Assembly: GCA_050331455.1 (NCBI GenBank)
Contig: JBHJGV010000027.1
Span: 1-64,000 of the forward strand
Reading direction: 5' to 3'
From: CAYUYV01 sp050331455
Lineage (GTDB): Bacteria > Pseudomonadota > Alphaproteobacteria > JAJFIK01
Length of the DNA stretch: 64,000 bases
The notes beneath the pieces were generated by a model that saw only the letters and a list, made by a program, of their open reading frames with translations, did not search any database and was not told where the DNA came from. This document shows, piece by piece, positions 28,501-36,643 of this stretch; within the stretch, counting starts at the first letter, position 1, and each line of letters opens with the position of its first letter. The translations under genes were made by a program, and so were the position numbers.

Positions 28501-28728
28501 GCTGGTCACCTCCGCATCCATGGTTTCCGGTGCAGCGCCCGGCAGATTGGCGGTGACCGAGACCAAGGGACGGTCGACATCGGGCAATTCGCGCACATCG
28601 ATGCCGGCGACGGCCGCAAGGCCTGCGATGACAATCAACAGATTCAGAACACTGGCCAGCAGCGGGCGCTTGACGGAAACGGATGGCAGATCGTTGCGGC
28701 TGTCGGTCGGGGTGGCGGAACTGCTCAT
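25591..28728 (-). CDS. RND efflux pump inner-membrane permease
   Basis: 1045 residues, full length. The N-terminal signal anchor is at about 20-45, the first porter loop follows, and six helices lie around 340-500 with the proton-relay helix LVLATGLIVDDAIVVLENINRLQ. The second half ends with GLVMLIGLMAKNGVLLVEFADQLR, typical of the AcrB/MexB superfamily (HAE-1). It exports substrates from the inner membrane or periplasm through the NodT-type channel. The start overlaps the adaptor stop by 4 bases (ATGA) and its stop overlaps the channel start by 4 bases, so translation of all three is coupled. Confidence 0.96.
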   Translation of the reverse strand: MSSSATPTDSRNDLPSVSVKRPLLASVLNLLIVIAGLAAVAGIDVRELPDVDRPLVSVTANLPGAAPETMDAEVTSILEGAVARVAGVRDIRSSSEENNSRVRIEFNPGVNLDTAAADVREAVSRVTRQLPDRVEEVRVVKADEDAESIMSLAVLADPFDEATLTRRIENDIVPELLAVEGVASVQLFGARERQLRVDLDPLRLSRFGLTVSDVVTALESAPFDVPVGSFRSQDQELIVRAEATAATPERVKDVIISGQTRVGDVADAFFAPADATNITRLNGLPIIGLGIVRQAQSNTIQISDAINARVARINARADDLEIVVTSDDAVFIKKSVQEVLISLSVTVLIVIATIWLFIGSLRATLIPSTAIPAALIGSLAGIWLAGFSINLITLLALVLATGLIVDDAIVVLENINRLQSKGLGRRAAAVLGARQVFFAVIATTAVLVAVFVPISFLPSTVGQLFREFGFTLALTVIISSFVALSIVPALSARLDMTATDKGKGPRARLGRWLAGLYERVLKRALAFPVLTLILGVGGAVGAGAVYTALDQELVPREDRGAIFIFARGPDGVGIDYMQRQADRMDRIIAPFIESGEVESQFTVIGRFDPNIIFMTLRLAPWSERERSQEDIIAAMRIPLFQIPGSRVSPFGRGSLSVGRGRRSGLEVALTGPEYEEIYVAAKALSDAVEARSIILSNPSISYQPTQPQLSIRIDRRRAADLNVPLQELSTTLRIMVDGDRVVDLNVGDQAVPIFLESSVGAIDDPSDLRNLFVRSNNGDLIPLSSLTTIMEEGVAAELDRTEQRRAIEFDADVAPGIALADAVAEIDRLAAEVLPENIDLRLQGEAKTLGEASRELALTYAFAFIIVFLVLTAQFESLTSPIVIILSVPFALAAAVYSLFLTGTSLNIFSQIGLVMLIGLMAKNGVLLVEFADQLRVQGRSVRDAVFEAAVIRLRPIMMTLLSTVVGAVPLILSSGAGAEARNAIGWTVFGGLGIAGVFTLFLTPVIYLGVARFGTPRSVQSEALARELEEAERSGKAYDLEDAP

Positions 28729-29861
28729 CGGCCGCCCCGTCCCTCGGGCCGCCCGCCCTCACCCTGGCCCGGGCGCCGACCCCGCTCTGGGCGCTCGGCA
28801 TTGATGTCGCGCACTTTCACGCCCTCACGCACCTTCTGGACGCCTTCGGCCACGATCACGGCCCCTTCGGCGATTTCGCCGCGAACCAGAACCTGCCCGC
28901 GGCGTCGGGCGACAATGCCCACTGGGATTTGCGTCACGACCCCGTCCTCGACGGCCCACAGATAGGACCCGTCACTGCCCCACAGGATCGCCGCTTCGGG
29001 CACTGTCGGATAGGACGGCCCGGGAAAGGTGACGGCGATCTGAAAGCTCATGCCGGGACGCAGGACATCATCGACATTGTCGACGGCCGCCCGCACGGTA
29101 AAGGTCCGCCGGTCCGGGTCGATCCGGCTGTCCACTTTCACGACCTCGGCCGTGTAGAGCTGATCGGGATCGGCAAACGGGACCGCACCCACCGCATCGC
29201 CGGGTTTAATGCGTGTAAAGACCTGTTCCGGGGCTGCGAAATCCACGAACAGCACGCGGCGGTCGTCGATCTGGGCGATGGCGGTGGTCGGCGTGATGCG
29301 CACGCCGGGATCGATATCGGTGAGGCTCAAAAAGCCGGCGAATGGCGCAACGATGGTTCGGTCGCGCAAGGCCACCTCGGCCTGGTCAAGACGCAGGCGA
29401 GCCGCCTCCAGGGCGGTCTGGGCTTCGTCGATCTGACTGTCGGAAACCGCGCCGGTGTCCTCGATTCGGCGATAGCGGGCCAGCAGCTGCTCGGCCTCCT
29501 TCACGGACACTTCGGCAAGACGCACGGCGAGTTTCTGTTCATCGTCATTGAGCCGGACCAGGGCCGAGCCCTGTTCAACGAAATCGCCCGCGGTGAAGAG
29601 CACATCGACGACCTCCCCCCCCGTGGCCGGATAGAGGGTCGCGCTGGCCCGGGCGCGGGCCGTGCCCACGGCCTCGATCCGTGTCTCCTCCTGGGTCACC
29701 GTGACGGCCCCAAGGATGACACCGATGGTGCGCTCGCCGCCGCCGCGACCGAAACCGCCCCGCCGGCCGCCGCCCTGACCGTCCTGTTGGCCAGGCTCAC
29801 ATCCCGCCAAAAGCATGAGCGCCGCGGCGCCAAGTATCATCAGTCCTCGCCTGGACCCCAT
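28725..29861 (-). CDS. RND efflux periplasmic adaptor lipoprotein
   Basis: 378 residues from ATG at 29861. A lipoprotein signal LMILGAAALMLLAGCEPGQ places the lipidated Cys near residue 20, followed by a Gly-rich linker. Lipoyl halves flank a coiled-coil hairpin (AEVSVKEAEQLLARYRRI to EAQTALEAARLRLDQAEVALRD); IVAPFAGFLSLTDIDPG and beta-barrel segments follow, and the C-terminal tail is Arg/Gly-rich. It is the first gene of the coupled tripartite RND operon and bridges pump and channel. No dedicated regulator gene is adjacent. Confidence 0.94.
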   Translation of the reverse strand: MGSRRGLMILGAAALMLLAGCEPGQQDGQGGGRRGGFGRGGGERTIGVILGAVTVTQEETRIEAVGTARARASATLYPATGGEVVDVLFTAGDFVEQGSALVRLNDDEQKLAVRLAEVSVKEAEQLLARYRRIEDTGAVSDSQIDEAQTALEAARLRLDQAEVALRDRTIVAPFAGFLSLTDIDPGVRITPTTAIAQIDDRRVLFVDFAAPEQVFTRIKPGDAVGAVPFADPDQLYTAEVVKVDSRIDPDRRTFTVRAAVDNVDDVLRPGMSFQIAVTFPGPSYPTVPEAAILWGSDGSYLWAVEDGVVTQIPVGIVARRRGQVLVRGEIAEGAVIVAEGVQKVREGVKVRDINAERPERGRRPGQGEGGRPEGRGGR

Positions 29862-30303
29862 GCCGAGTGTTCCCGCCCTTGAAAAAAACCGCACGTCAAC
29901 ATCAACCTTTTGCGCAGCCCGGTCCAGCCTGACCGGGCGACCGCGGGCGGCGCCTGCGACCCCATGGCCATGCCGCACAGCGTATGACTCACGAGTTAGG
30001 TGACCGGCCGGGAAAAGCGAGCATGGGAAAGCGAACATCGGTGCAGGATCTGCCCTGAAAATGCCGGGAACGCGGCGCTTTCAAAACGGCAGTGATCAGG
30101 GTCACTGATGGAGTGGTCCCGCATCGGGACGGTGCGATCTTAACGGAACGAGGGGATCGCGCCGATGGTTGACCCCACACCGCCGACCGGCTGCGAGCTG
30201 TCTCAAGATGCGGCCCGCACAATGGTCGACAATAGGTGGTGACGCAGGTGCAGGGCAGACCGGGGCCAAGCCATTTCAGGGCCGCGGGGAAGGGAGGCAC
30301 GCG
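29862..30303. other. Divergent promoter region, RND operon / phn operon
   Basis: About 440 bases between the start of the minus-strand RND operon and the plus-strand phnG. It must carry both promoters. The clearest element is the inverted repeat at 30090-30107, listed separately. No convincing pair of Pho boxes was seen, and no coding frame with a ribosome site. Confidence 0.45.
30090..30107. promoter_or_regulatory. Operator candidate before phnG
   Basis: CAGTGA (30090-30095) and TCACTG (30102-30107) form a perfect 6-bp inverted repeat with a 6-base spacer, about 200 bases before phnG. It could bind a GntR/PhnF-type repressor or act on the divergent RND operon; no such regulator gene is nearby. 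Confidence 0.3.
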
Positions 30304-30756
30304 GTGACGCACAGCAATACGGCCCGGGCCCGCTGGATGTCGGTCCTTGCTCGGGCCCCGGCGGATGAGGTCATCGCGTGCAAGACCGCATGGACCCCCA
30401 CGCCGGCCTACACCCTGTTGCGCGGTCCGGAACCGGGCCTTGTCATGACCCAGGCCCGCATGGGCGGCACGGGCGATGCCTTCAATTTGGGAGAAATGAC
30501 CGTGACCCGGTGCAGCCTTCGACTGGAGGATGGGACCATCGGCCAAGCCTATGTGGCCGGACGCTCCAAGGACCATGCACTCGCCGCCGCCCTGTTCGAC
30601 GCAATAATGCAGGGTCCCTGCGCCAAACGGGTGGAAGACCGGGTCATCGGCCCCCTGGAGGCGATGCTCGTCGCCCGGCGGAACCGGGAGGCACGCCAGG
30701 CTGCGGCCACCCGCGTATCCTTCGTGACCATGCCCCGCGATGCCGCGCCGCGCTGA
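30304..30756 (+). CDS. phnG: C-P lyase subunit PhnG
   Basis: 150 residues from GTG at 30304 (GAAGGGAGG upstream), the same length as the E. coli protein. PhnG sits with PhnH, PhnI and PhnJ in the cytosolic core complex, where PhnI/PhnG/PhnH attach the phosphonate to ribose of ATP. The family segments ARWMSVLARAP, the TLLRGPEPGLVMTQARMGGTGDAFNLGEMTVTRCSLRL stretch and the closing RRNREARQAAATRVSFVTM are all present. It is the first gene of the operon phnGHIJKL. Confidence 0.95.
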   Translation: MTHSNTARARWMSVLARAPADEVIACKTAWTPTPAYTLLRGPEPGLVMTQARMGGTGDAFNLGEMTVTRCSLRLEDGTIGQAYVAGRSKDHALAAALFDAIMQGPCAKRVEDRVIGPLEAMLVARRNREARQAAATRVSFVTMPRDAAPR

Positions 30757-30769
30757 CGGAGGCCCTGCC

Positions 30770-31360
30770 ATGACCACGCTTTCGACCATGGAACGCGGCT
30801 TCACGGACCCGGTCCTCGATGCGCAAAAGACCTTCCGCCGCCTGATGGAAGCCTGGGCCCGGCCAGGAACCACAGCGCGCTTCGACGGGCCGGATGAACT
30901 GCCCCTGGGCCTCGACGCCGCCGGAGCCGCCATCGCCCTCACCCTGATCGACCAGGACGCTCCGGTCTGGCTGTCTGCCGCCTGCCACAGTGCCGGCGAC
31001 TGGCTGCGCCTCCATTGCGCCAGTCCCATCGCGCCGGATCCCATGGCGGCCGCCTTCGCACTCACGACCAGCAGCGAAATGCCGCCCCTGACGGCTTTTC
31101 CGTCCGGCACCGCCCTTTCTCCGGAGGCCGGTGCAACGCTGATCATCCGTGTGCCGGCTCTCGTTGGCGGTCCAACGGTCCGGCTGACCGGGCCCGGCAT
31201 CGGGGACACGGCCTCCATCGCGCCCGATGGGCTGCCTGCGGATTTTTGGTGCAGCCGCGCCGCATGCGCGCCCCTCTATCCGGCGGGGCTCGACATCATC
31301 ATGACCTGCGGGTCCGAGGCCCTGTGCCTGCCCAGAACCACCACGACCATGGAGGCATGA
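30770..31360 (+). CDS. phnH: C-P lyase subunit PhnH
   Basis: 196 residues from ATG at 30770 with GGAGG upstream. PhnH is a PLP-transferase-fold protein without cofactor that stabilises the core complex. The N-terminal GFTDPVLDAQKTFRRLMEAWARPG and the central FPSGTALSPEAGATLIIRV/LTGPGI segments match the family. It starts 13 bases after phnG and ends 4 bases before phnI. Confidence 0.94.
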   Translation: MTTLSTMERGFTDPVLDAQKTFRRLMEAWARPGTTARFDGPDELPLGLDAAGAAIALTLIDQDAPVWLSAACHSAGDWLRLHCASPIAPDPMAAAFALTTSSEMPPLTAFPSGTALSPEAGATLIIRVPALVGGPTVRLTGPGIGDTASIAPDGLPADFWCSRAACAPLYPAGLDIIMTCGSEALCLPRTTTTMEA

Positions 31361-31364
31361 GCGA

Positions 31365-32558
31365 ATGGCCTATGTTGCCGCGAAGGGCGGCGAGGATGCG
31401 ATCGCCCGGGCCCATGCCTGGCTCGAGGCCGAGCGGCGCGGCGACGTCCGCATCCCCGCCCTCACCGTCGCTCAGATCCGGGAGCAGATGGGCCGCGCCG
31501 TGGACCGGGTGCTGGCCGAGGGCTCCTGTTACGACCGGGATCTGGCGGCCCTGGCCCTGAAACAGGCCATGGGCGATGTTCAGGAGGCGGTGTTTCTGCT
31601 GCGAGCCTATCGCACCACCCTGCCCCGCTTCGGCGCCAGCCACCCCATGGAGACCGGCGCCATGGCCGTGCGCCGCCGGGTCTCGGCCGCCTTCAAGGAC
31701 CTGCCGGGCGGACAGATCCTGGGCCCGACCCCGGATTACAGCCACCGACTGCTCGACTTTGCCCTGGCCGCCGAGGCGGATGGACACCCCCCGCCACAGG
31801 CCGCAGAGGCCGACGCGCCCGTGCCGCCCCGACTGCCCACCATCGGCGACGCCCTGGCCGGCGAAGACCTTCTCGACACGGACCGGCCGTCGGAAGCCGG
31901 ACCGGCCCCCTATGACATCACCCGGGAGCCCCTGCGCGTCCCGGCGGGCCGGGACCAGCGGCTCCAGACCCTCGCCCGGGGCGACGAAGGCTTCCTGCTC
32001 GGCCTCGCCTATTCCACCCAACGCGGCTTCGGCGCGACCCATCCCCTGTGCGGCGAGATTCGCATGGGCGACGTGGCCATCGCGTTCCAACCTGAAGACC
32101 TGGGTTTTGCGATCCACATCGCAGATCTGACGGTCACGGAGTGCCAGATGCTCTCCACGGCGGAGGACCGTCGCGATACACCGCCGCGCTTTGCCCGCGG
32201 CTACGGCCTCGTCTTCGGCCACAACGAGCGCAAGGCCATGTCCATGGCCCTGGTGGACCGTGCCCTGAGCAATCGGGACGGCGCGGCCGACCCAGGGAAC
32301 CGGACCGAGATCGCCCCCGCCGAGGACGAGGAATTCGTGCTCTATCACTGCGACAGCCTGTCGGCGTCCGGCTTCGTCCAGCACCTGAAGCTGCCCCACT
32401 ACGTCGATTTCCAGGCGGATCTTCAGGTTGTGCGCCGTCGCAGGGCGGCGTGGGAGGCGCGCCAGCAGGGCTCCGTGTCGCCCACTCCGCAGACCAGTGT
32501 GCCAGTATCGGAGGAATCGGTATTGGAGAGGCCGGAACCGGAGGAGCCGGGACGGTGA
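31365..32558 (+). CDS. phnI: C-P lyase subunit PhnI
   Basis: 397 residues, somewhat longer than the E. coli protein (354), with extra length around residues 130-180 and at the C-terminus. PhnI is the nucleosidase-type subunit that displaces adenine from ATP by phosphonate. The N-terminus MAYVAAKGGEDAIARAHAWL and LKQAMGDVQEAVFLLRAYRTTLPR are hallmarks; the C-terminal half has CDSLSASGFVQHLKLPHYVDFQ. Its stop overlaps the phnJ start by 4 bases (GTGA). Confidence 0.96.
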   Translation: MAYVAAKGGEDAIARAHAWLEAERRGDVRIPALTVAQIREQMGRAVDRVLAEGSCYDRDLAALALKQAMGDVQEAVFLLRAYRTTLPRFGASHPMETGAMAVRRRVSAAFKDLPGGQILGPTPDYSHRLLDFALAAEADGHPPPQAAEADAPVPPRLPTIGDALAGEDLLDTDRPSEAGPAPYDITREPLRVPAGRDQRLQTLARGDEGFLLGLAYSTQRGFGATHPLCGEIRMGDVAIAFQPEDLGFAIHIADLTVTECQMLSTAEDRRDTPPRFARGYGLVFGHNERKAMSMALVDRALSNRDGAADPGNRTEIAPAEDEEFVLYHCDSLSASGFVQHLKLPHYVDFQADLQVVRRRRAAWEARQQGSVSPTPQTSVPVSEESVLERPEPEEPGR

Positions 32559-33412
32559 CCACCGAAGGCTACAACTACGCCTATCTCGATGAGGCCACCA
32601 AGCGCATGATCCGACGGGTCATTCTGAAGGCTCTGGCCATCCCCGGCTATCAGGTGCCCTTCGGCTCCCGGGAGATGCCCATGCCCTATGGCTGGGGAAC
32701 GGGCGGCGTGCAGATCACCGCATCCCTGATCGGGCCCGACGACGTGTTCAAATGCATCGATCAGGGGGCCGACGACACGACCAACGCGGTTTCCATCAAG
32801 AGGTTCTTCCATCGCGTCGCCGATGTGACGACGACCGACGATACCCAAGCCGCCACCCTCATCCAAACCCGTCACCGGGTGCCGGAACATGCCCTGCGGG
32901 AGGGTCAGATCCTGGTCTATCAGGTGCCGATCCCCGAGCCCCTGCGTTTCCTTGAACCCCGGGAGGCGGAAACCCGTCGCATACATGGCTACCGCGAATA
33001 TGGTTTACCCCATGTCGCGCTTTATGAGGATGTGAGCCGGTCGGGACAGATCTCGGCATCGGCGGGCTACCCGGTTCTGGCCCACCACCGTCACATCATG
33101 TCCCCCTCCCCCATTCCCAGCTTCGACAATGCCAAGCTGCACAACAATGCGGCGATCCAGTTGTTCGGCGCGGGCCGCGAAAAACGCATCTATGCCCTGC
33201 CCCCCTACACCCATGTGAAGAGCCTCGATTTCGAGGATCGTCCGTTTACGGTCCAGAACTGGACGATCCCCTGCGCCCTGTGTGGGGCACGGGACAGCTA
33301 TCTCGATGAAATCGTGACGGACGATAAGGGGGGACGCATGTTTCTTTGTTCCGATACGCATTATTGCGCCACCCGCCGACGCGGCCGCGCCGGCCAGGGG
33401 AGCGACGCGTGA
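32555..33412 (+). CDS. phnJ: C-P lyase subunit PhnJ (radical SAM, C-P bond cleavage)
   Basis: 285 residues from GTG at 32555, overlapping phnI by 4 bases. PhnJ uses a [4Fe-4S] cluster and SAM to cleave the carbon-phosphorus bond of ribosyl phosphonates. Cysteines at 240, 243, 265 and 271 (CALC, then CSDTHYC) line up one for one with E. coli C241, C244, C266 and C272, and Gly31 in AIPGYQVPFG matches the radical-bearing Gly32. All key residues are therefore present. The stop overlaps phnK by 4 bases. Confidence 0.97.
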   Translation: MTTEGYNYAYLDEATKRMIRRVILKALAIPGYQVPFGSREMPMPYGWGTGGVQITASLIGPDDVFKCIDQGADDTTNAVSIKRFFHRVADVTTTDDTQAATLIQTRHRVPEHALREGQILVYQVPIPEPLRFLEPREAETRRIHGYREYGLPHVALYEDVSRSGQISASAGYPVLAHHRHIMSPSPIPSFDNAKLHNNAAIQLFGAGREKRIYALPPYTHVKSLDFEDRPFTVQNWTIPCALCGARDSYLDEIVTDDKGGRMFLCSDTHYCATRRRGRAGQGSDA

Positions 33413-34224
33413 CGGGACCATGCGGCGCAGGGCCGGCAGAGCCCGCCCCCGGTGACGACATCCCCCTCCTTGAAGCCATCGGCCTGCACCATCGCTATGG
33501 GCCCCTCACGGCGTGCCGGGATGTCTCGCTCGATCTGTTTCAAGGAGAAGTCATCGGCATTGTCGGGGAAAGCGGCTCCGGCAAGACCACTTTGTTGCGC
33601 TGCCTCGCGGGACATCTGGCGCCGACGGGCGGCACTGTCCTGTTCCGCGAGGGAAATGCAAAGCCTACAGATCTTCATGCCTTGGAGGAAGGGGAGCGCC
33701 GGCGGCTGAGGCGGGAGGTCTTCGGCTTTGTCCATCAGACGCCGCGGGACGGGTTACGCAGCAGCGTTTCGGCCGGCGCCAATATCGTGGAACCCTTGAT
33801 GAATTTGGGGGCACGCCACTACGAGCGTCTCCGGGAGACCGCGCTCGACTGGATGGACCGGGTCGAACTCGACCGCAGGCGGATCGACGATCCGCCGTCC
33901 TCCTTTTCCGGGGGCATGCAACAAAGGGTCCAGATTGCGCGCAGCCTCGTCCATGCCCCGCGCATCGTTTTCATGGACGAGCCCACCGGCGGCCTCGACG
34001 TTTCCGTCCAGGCACGTCTGCTCGACACCCTTCGCCGCCTCGTGCGGACCCTCTCGCTCTCGGCCATCATCGTGACCCACGACCTGCGGGTCGCGCGGCT
34101 GTTGGCGGATCGCCTGATGGTGATGAAGGACGGGTGCATCGTAGAAAAGGGTATTACGGATCAAGTGCTGGACGATCCGGAACACGCCTATACCCAGCTT
34201 CTCGTCTCGGCGGTGCCCACATGA
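33409..34224 (+). CDS. phnK: C-P lyase ATP-binding subunit PhnK
   Basis: 271 residues from GTG at 33409 (GTGA overlap with phnJ). An ABC-type ATPase: Walker A GESGSGKTT near residue 55, signature SFSGGMQQR near 170, Walker B IVFMDEPTGGLD near 188 and the switch His in VTHDLRVAR. PhnK binds the core complex through PhnJ rather than serving as a classical transporter ATPase. About 15 extra residues precede the usual start. Its stop overlaps phnL by 4 bases. Confidence 0.95.
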   Translation: MTGPCGAGPAEPAPGDDIPLLEAIGLHHRYGPLTACRDVSLDLFQGEVIGIVGESGSGKTTLLRCLAGHLAPTGGTVLFREGNAKPTDLHALEEGERRRLRREVFGFVHQTPRDGLRSSVSAGANIVEPLMNLGARHYERLRETALDWMDRVELDRRRIDDPPSSFSGGMQQRVQIARSLVHAPRIVFMDEPTGGLDVSVQARLLDTLRRLVRTLSLSAIIVTHDLRVARLLADRLMVMKDGCIVEKGITDQVLDDPEHAYTQLLVSAVPT

Positions 34225-34931
34225 CCGAGGGAGCCGCAGTCGCGGCATGGGACCTCTCCAAGGCCTTCGTGCTGCACCACCAGGGCGGCGTGACCATTCC
34301 TGTGTTCGAGCGGCTGTCCCTGGAGGTCCAGACTGGGGAATGCGTCGTTCTGGCGGGGCCGTCCGGATCGGGAAAATCGACCCTGATGCGGATGATTTAC
34401 GGCAATTACCGCATCACCGCGGGGCACCTTTGCGTGCGCCATGCCGGGCGCATGACGGACCTGGCCGGGATCGATCCGCGAGCCCTGCAAGGGCTGCGGC
34501 GGATTACTATGGGCTATGCCTCCCAGTTCCTGAGAGTCATTCCTCGGGTTCCGGCCCTCGACCTCGTCATGGAACCGATGATGCTGCAAGGTGTGGGGGA
34601 GGATGAAAGTCGGCAACGGGCTCGCGCGATGTTGGATCGGCTAGGCCTGCCGGAGCGGCTCTGGTCCTTACCGCCCGCGACCTTTTCCGGGGGGGAACAG
34701 CAGCGGCTGAACGTGGCCCGGATCCTGGCGCCGTCCTACCCGCTGCTGCTGCTCGACGAGCCGACGGCGTCGCTGGATCCCGTCAACCGGGACATCATCC
34801 TGGACCTGATCCGGGACCGGCTGGCGGCCGGCTGTGCCGTTATCGGCATTTTTCATGACCCGGACAGTGTCCCGGCCCTCGGGGCCCGGATCTTCGACAT
34901 GACACGCTTTGCGCCCAACCGGCCCGGGTGA
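34221..34931 (+). CDS. phnL: C-P lyase ATP-binding subunit PhnL
   Basis: 236 residues from ATG at 34221 (ATGA overlap with phnK). ABC ATPase with Walker A GPSGSGKSTLMRMIYGNY, signature TFSGGEQQRLN and Walker B LLLLDEPTASLD; the YGNYRITAGHLCVRH stretch is typical of PhnL. The E. coli operon continues with phnM and phnN; here the strand switches four bases after the stop, into the 3' end of a phage-module gene. The operon is thus cut to its six-gene core in this window. Confidence 0.95.
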   Translation: MTEGAAVAAWDLSKAFVLHHQGGVTIPVFERLSLEVQTGECVVLAGPSGSGKSTLMRMIYGNYRITAGHLCVRHAGRMTDLAGIDPRALQGLRRITMGYASQFLRVIPRVPALDLVMEPMMLQGVGEDESRQRARAMLDRLGLPERLWSLPPATFSGGEQQRLNVARILAPSYPLLLLDEPTASLDPVNRDIILDLIRDRLAAGCAVIGIFHDPDSVPALGARIFDMTRFAPNRPG

Positions 34932-34935
34932 CGCC

Positions 34936-35589
34936 TCAAGCGGGGGCGTCGCGGCGAAAGACCCGCATGGTGCCGTTGACCACCCGGGCCGTTTCGGTAA
35001 GGCCCATCGCACCGATCGCCCGGCGCAGATCTCGCGATCCGTGCCAGTCGTAATCCTGGGCGATGAGGATGCCGTCGGGGCACAGGGCGGACGCGAAAGT
35101 GGCGAAGACATGGGCCACCAGGGGGTCCTCCTTGGGCGCATCAAGAAACAGAAGATGGATCGGGGCGCCATCCCACGCCGCATGGAGCAGCTCGCCCCGA
35201 TGGACCCTGGTCTTGCCCCGCCAGGGGGCCGTGTTGGCCGACCACAGGGGAAAGAAATCGTTCCCCTGACGCAGGGGCACGGTCTCGAAGGGAACCTTGT
35301 CCACATCGATCTTACGCCAGCGGAAGGCATCGAAGACATGGAGCCCCCAGTCCCCCGCAGGCACGGCGGACAGGCCCCTGGCCAGGGCCGCCGTCGATCC
35401 CCCCAGCCAGCAGCCGATTTCGACCGCCGTAACCCGGCCGAAGCGGGCATGGACCGCCCGGGCCGTGCGCTCCACGAGCGCCCATTCCTCATCCGTCATC
35501 AGGGTAAGGATCCCGCCGACGGTCACCGGCCACGCCCCACGGGAGCGCCGCCGCCCGCCTTTAAGGCGGGTTCGGAGCGGTCTGTTCAT
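34936..35589 (-). CDS. SAM-dependent methyltransferase, phage-module cargo
   Basis: 217 residues from ATG at 35589 (GAAGGACA upstream). After a basic N-terminal stretch (RTRLKGGRRRSRG) the class I SAM fold starts with VTAVEIGCWLGGSTAALARGL near residue 55, with the acidic strand end HVFDAFRW and LLFLDAPKEDP, resembling the Methyltransf_24/TylF group that acts on sugars and small molecules. Its start overlaps the upstream gene by 4 bases, so the two are coupled. The target is unknown; modifying a surface glycan or phage component is an inference. Confidence 0.7.
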   Translation of the reverse strand: MNRPLRTRLKGGRRRSRGAWPVTVGGILTLMTDEEWALVERTARAVHARFGRVTAVEIGCWLGGSTAALARGLSAVPAGDWGLHVFDAFRWRKIDVDKVPFETVPLRQGNDFFPLWSANTAPWRGKTRVHRGELLHAAWDGAPIHLLFLDAPKEDPLVAHVFATFASALCPDGILIAQDYDWHGSRDLRRAIGAMGLTETARVVNGTMRVFRRDAPA

Positions 35590-36233
35590 GGCTTGTCCTT
35601 CGCTTGAGGCGGGCCGAATATCTGCCGGGGCCAGCCCGACATGGCCCGCACGCCGGCATGCCAGGCCGTATCGCCCCGGATGAAGGCGCGATAGACGGCG
35701 ATCTTCTCGGGACGGTTGAAGGCCTTCGCCGGTGAACCATCCGCATAGGGCATGGGCTCCAGCGGCATGCCGCACAGGATGATTTCCTGGAAACCCATGA
35801 GCCGGGCCATGCGGGCCGCCGCCCAGGTCGACGTGCCCGCCCCCCGCGCCTCGGCCCACCAATAATCGACCTGCGGCCATGCGGCCCGGTTGGCGCGCAG
35901 GCGCCGGCCCGCCCCGCCCGAATGGGTCGTCCAGTCTCGGCGCCCCCAGACCAGTTCGCCCGCTTCGAGCCAATGGCCCAGATGCTCCGGATGCAGCGTG
36001 AAATGGGCGAAGGGCTTGATGCTCTTCACCGCTTTGTTGACCGCGATCACGGGCGCCCCGGGACGCAGGGCCCAGGCCGCCTCCACATCCTCGCCGAGAC
36101 AGGCGGCCGCGCCGCACACAAGGACCGGCCCGCCATGGACATGGGGATAAGGTGGCTCGACGGATACGGATGATACCGTCCGAGTGTGGAAATGGGCGTT
36201 CCGGTCGACCGACCCGCCCGCGGCGCCCATCAT
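35586..36233 (-). CDS. Nucleotide/sugar-binding-like protein, phage-module cargo
   Basis: 215 residues. The N-terminal half begins with a beta strand and Gly/Ala-rich turn, GPVLVCGAAACLGEDVEAAWAL, then APVIAVNKAVKSI, a layout reminiscent of MptE-like (DUF115-type) proteins found near surface-glycan genes. LMGFQEIILCGMPLEPM follows in the second half. Identity is weak and the function is not assigned. It lies directly after the small virion-like gene and is coupled to the methyltransferase gene. Confidence 0.5.
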   Translation of the reverse strand: MMGAAGGSVDRNAHFHTRTVSSVSVEPPYPHVHGGPVLVCGAAACLGEDVEAAWALRPGAPVIAVNKAVKSIKPFAHFTLHPEHLGHWLEAGELVWGRRDWTTHSGGAGRRLRANRAAWPQVDYWWAEARGAGTSTWAAARMARLMGFQEIILCGMPLEPMPYADGSPAKAFNRPEKIAVYRAFIRGDTAWHAGVRAMSGWPRQIFGPPQAKDKP

Positions 36234-36243
36234 ATCCCACCCG

Positions 36244-36582
36244 TCACGACGTATAAGTGACGGTGGCCGCGAGCAGATCGTCGGACAGGTTCAACACCGT
36301 GCCCGTATTGACCAGAACGACATGGAGGGACAGGTCGATCAGACCGCCGGCGAGATCCTCCTGAAGGGTCTTGGAGTCCGTGATGCCGGCCACCTGGTAG
36401 ACCCAGAGCATGTCGCCCACCTGCATGGTCTCCAGGGCCAGATCGTCGCTGAAATAGCCGCAATTCTCCACAACGGCGGGACTGTCCGTCGTCACATAGA
36501 CCCAGGCATTCATGCCCTGACCCAGATGGATGGACGGAAAAAGATACTGCTTGTTGTCGTCTCCGGAGCGTCTGAAGGCCAC
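36244..36582 (-). CDS. Small virion-like phage protein
   Basis: 112 residues, acidic, beta-rich in appearance, with no membrane segment. No family was recognised. Its place directly after the coat gene in the head module, and the similar size of head decoration or stabilisation proteins, suggest a capsid role; this is inference from position. Confidence 0.6.
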   Translation of the reverse strand: MAFRRSGDDNKQYLFPSIHLGQGMNAWVYVTTDSPAVVENCGYFSDDLALETMQVGDMLWVYQVAGITDSKTLQEDLAGGLIDLSLHVVLVNTGTVLNLSDDLLAATVTYTS

Positions 36583-36643
36583 GGGATCCTCCTTTGCGAA
36601 AGCGGGGGTAAGGGGCAGCGCCCATGGGCGCCGCCGGACGGCA

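Noticed and set aside
26929..28965. 678-codon plus-strand frame opposite the RND pump gene
   Set aside because: Same reason: reverse-strand shadow, His/Asp/Gly-rich, no family hallmark, while the minus strand encodes a full RND pump.
30090..30107. Pho box for the phn operon
   Set aside because: The sequence is an inverted repeat, whereas Pho boxes are direct 7-bp repeats of CTGTCAT type; none was seen upstream of phnG.
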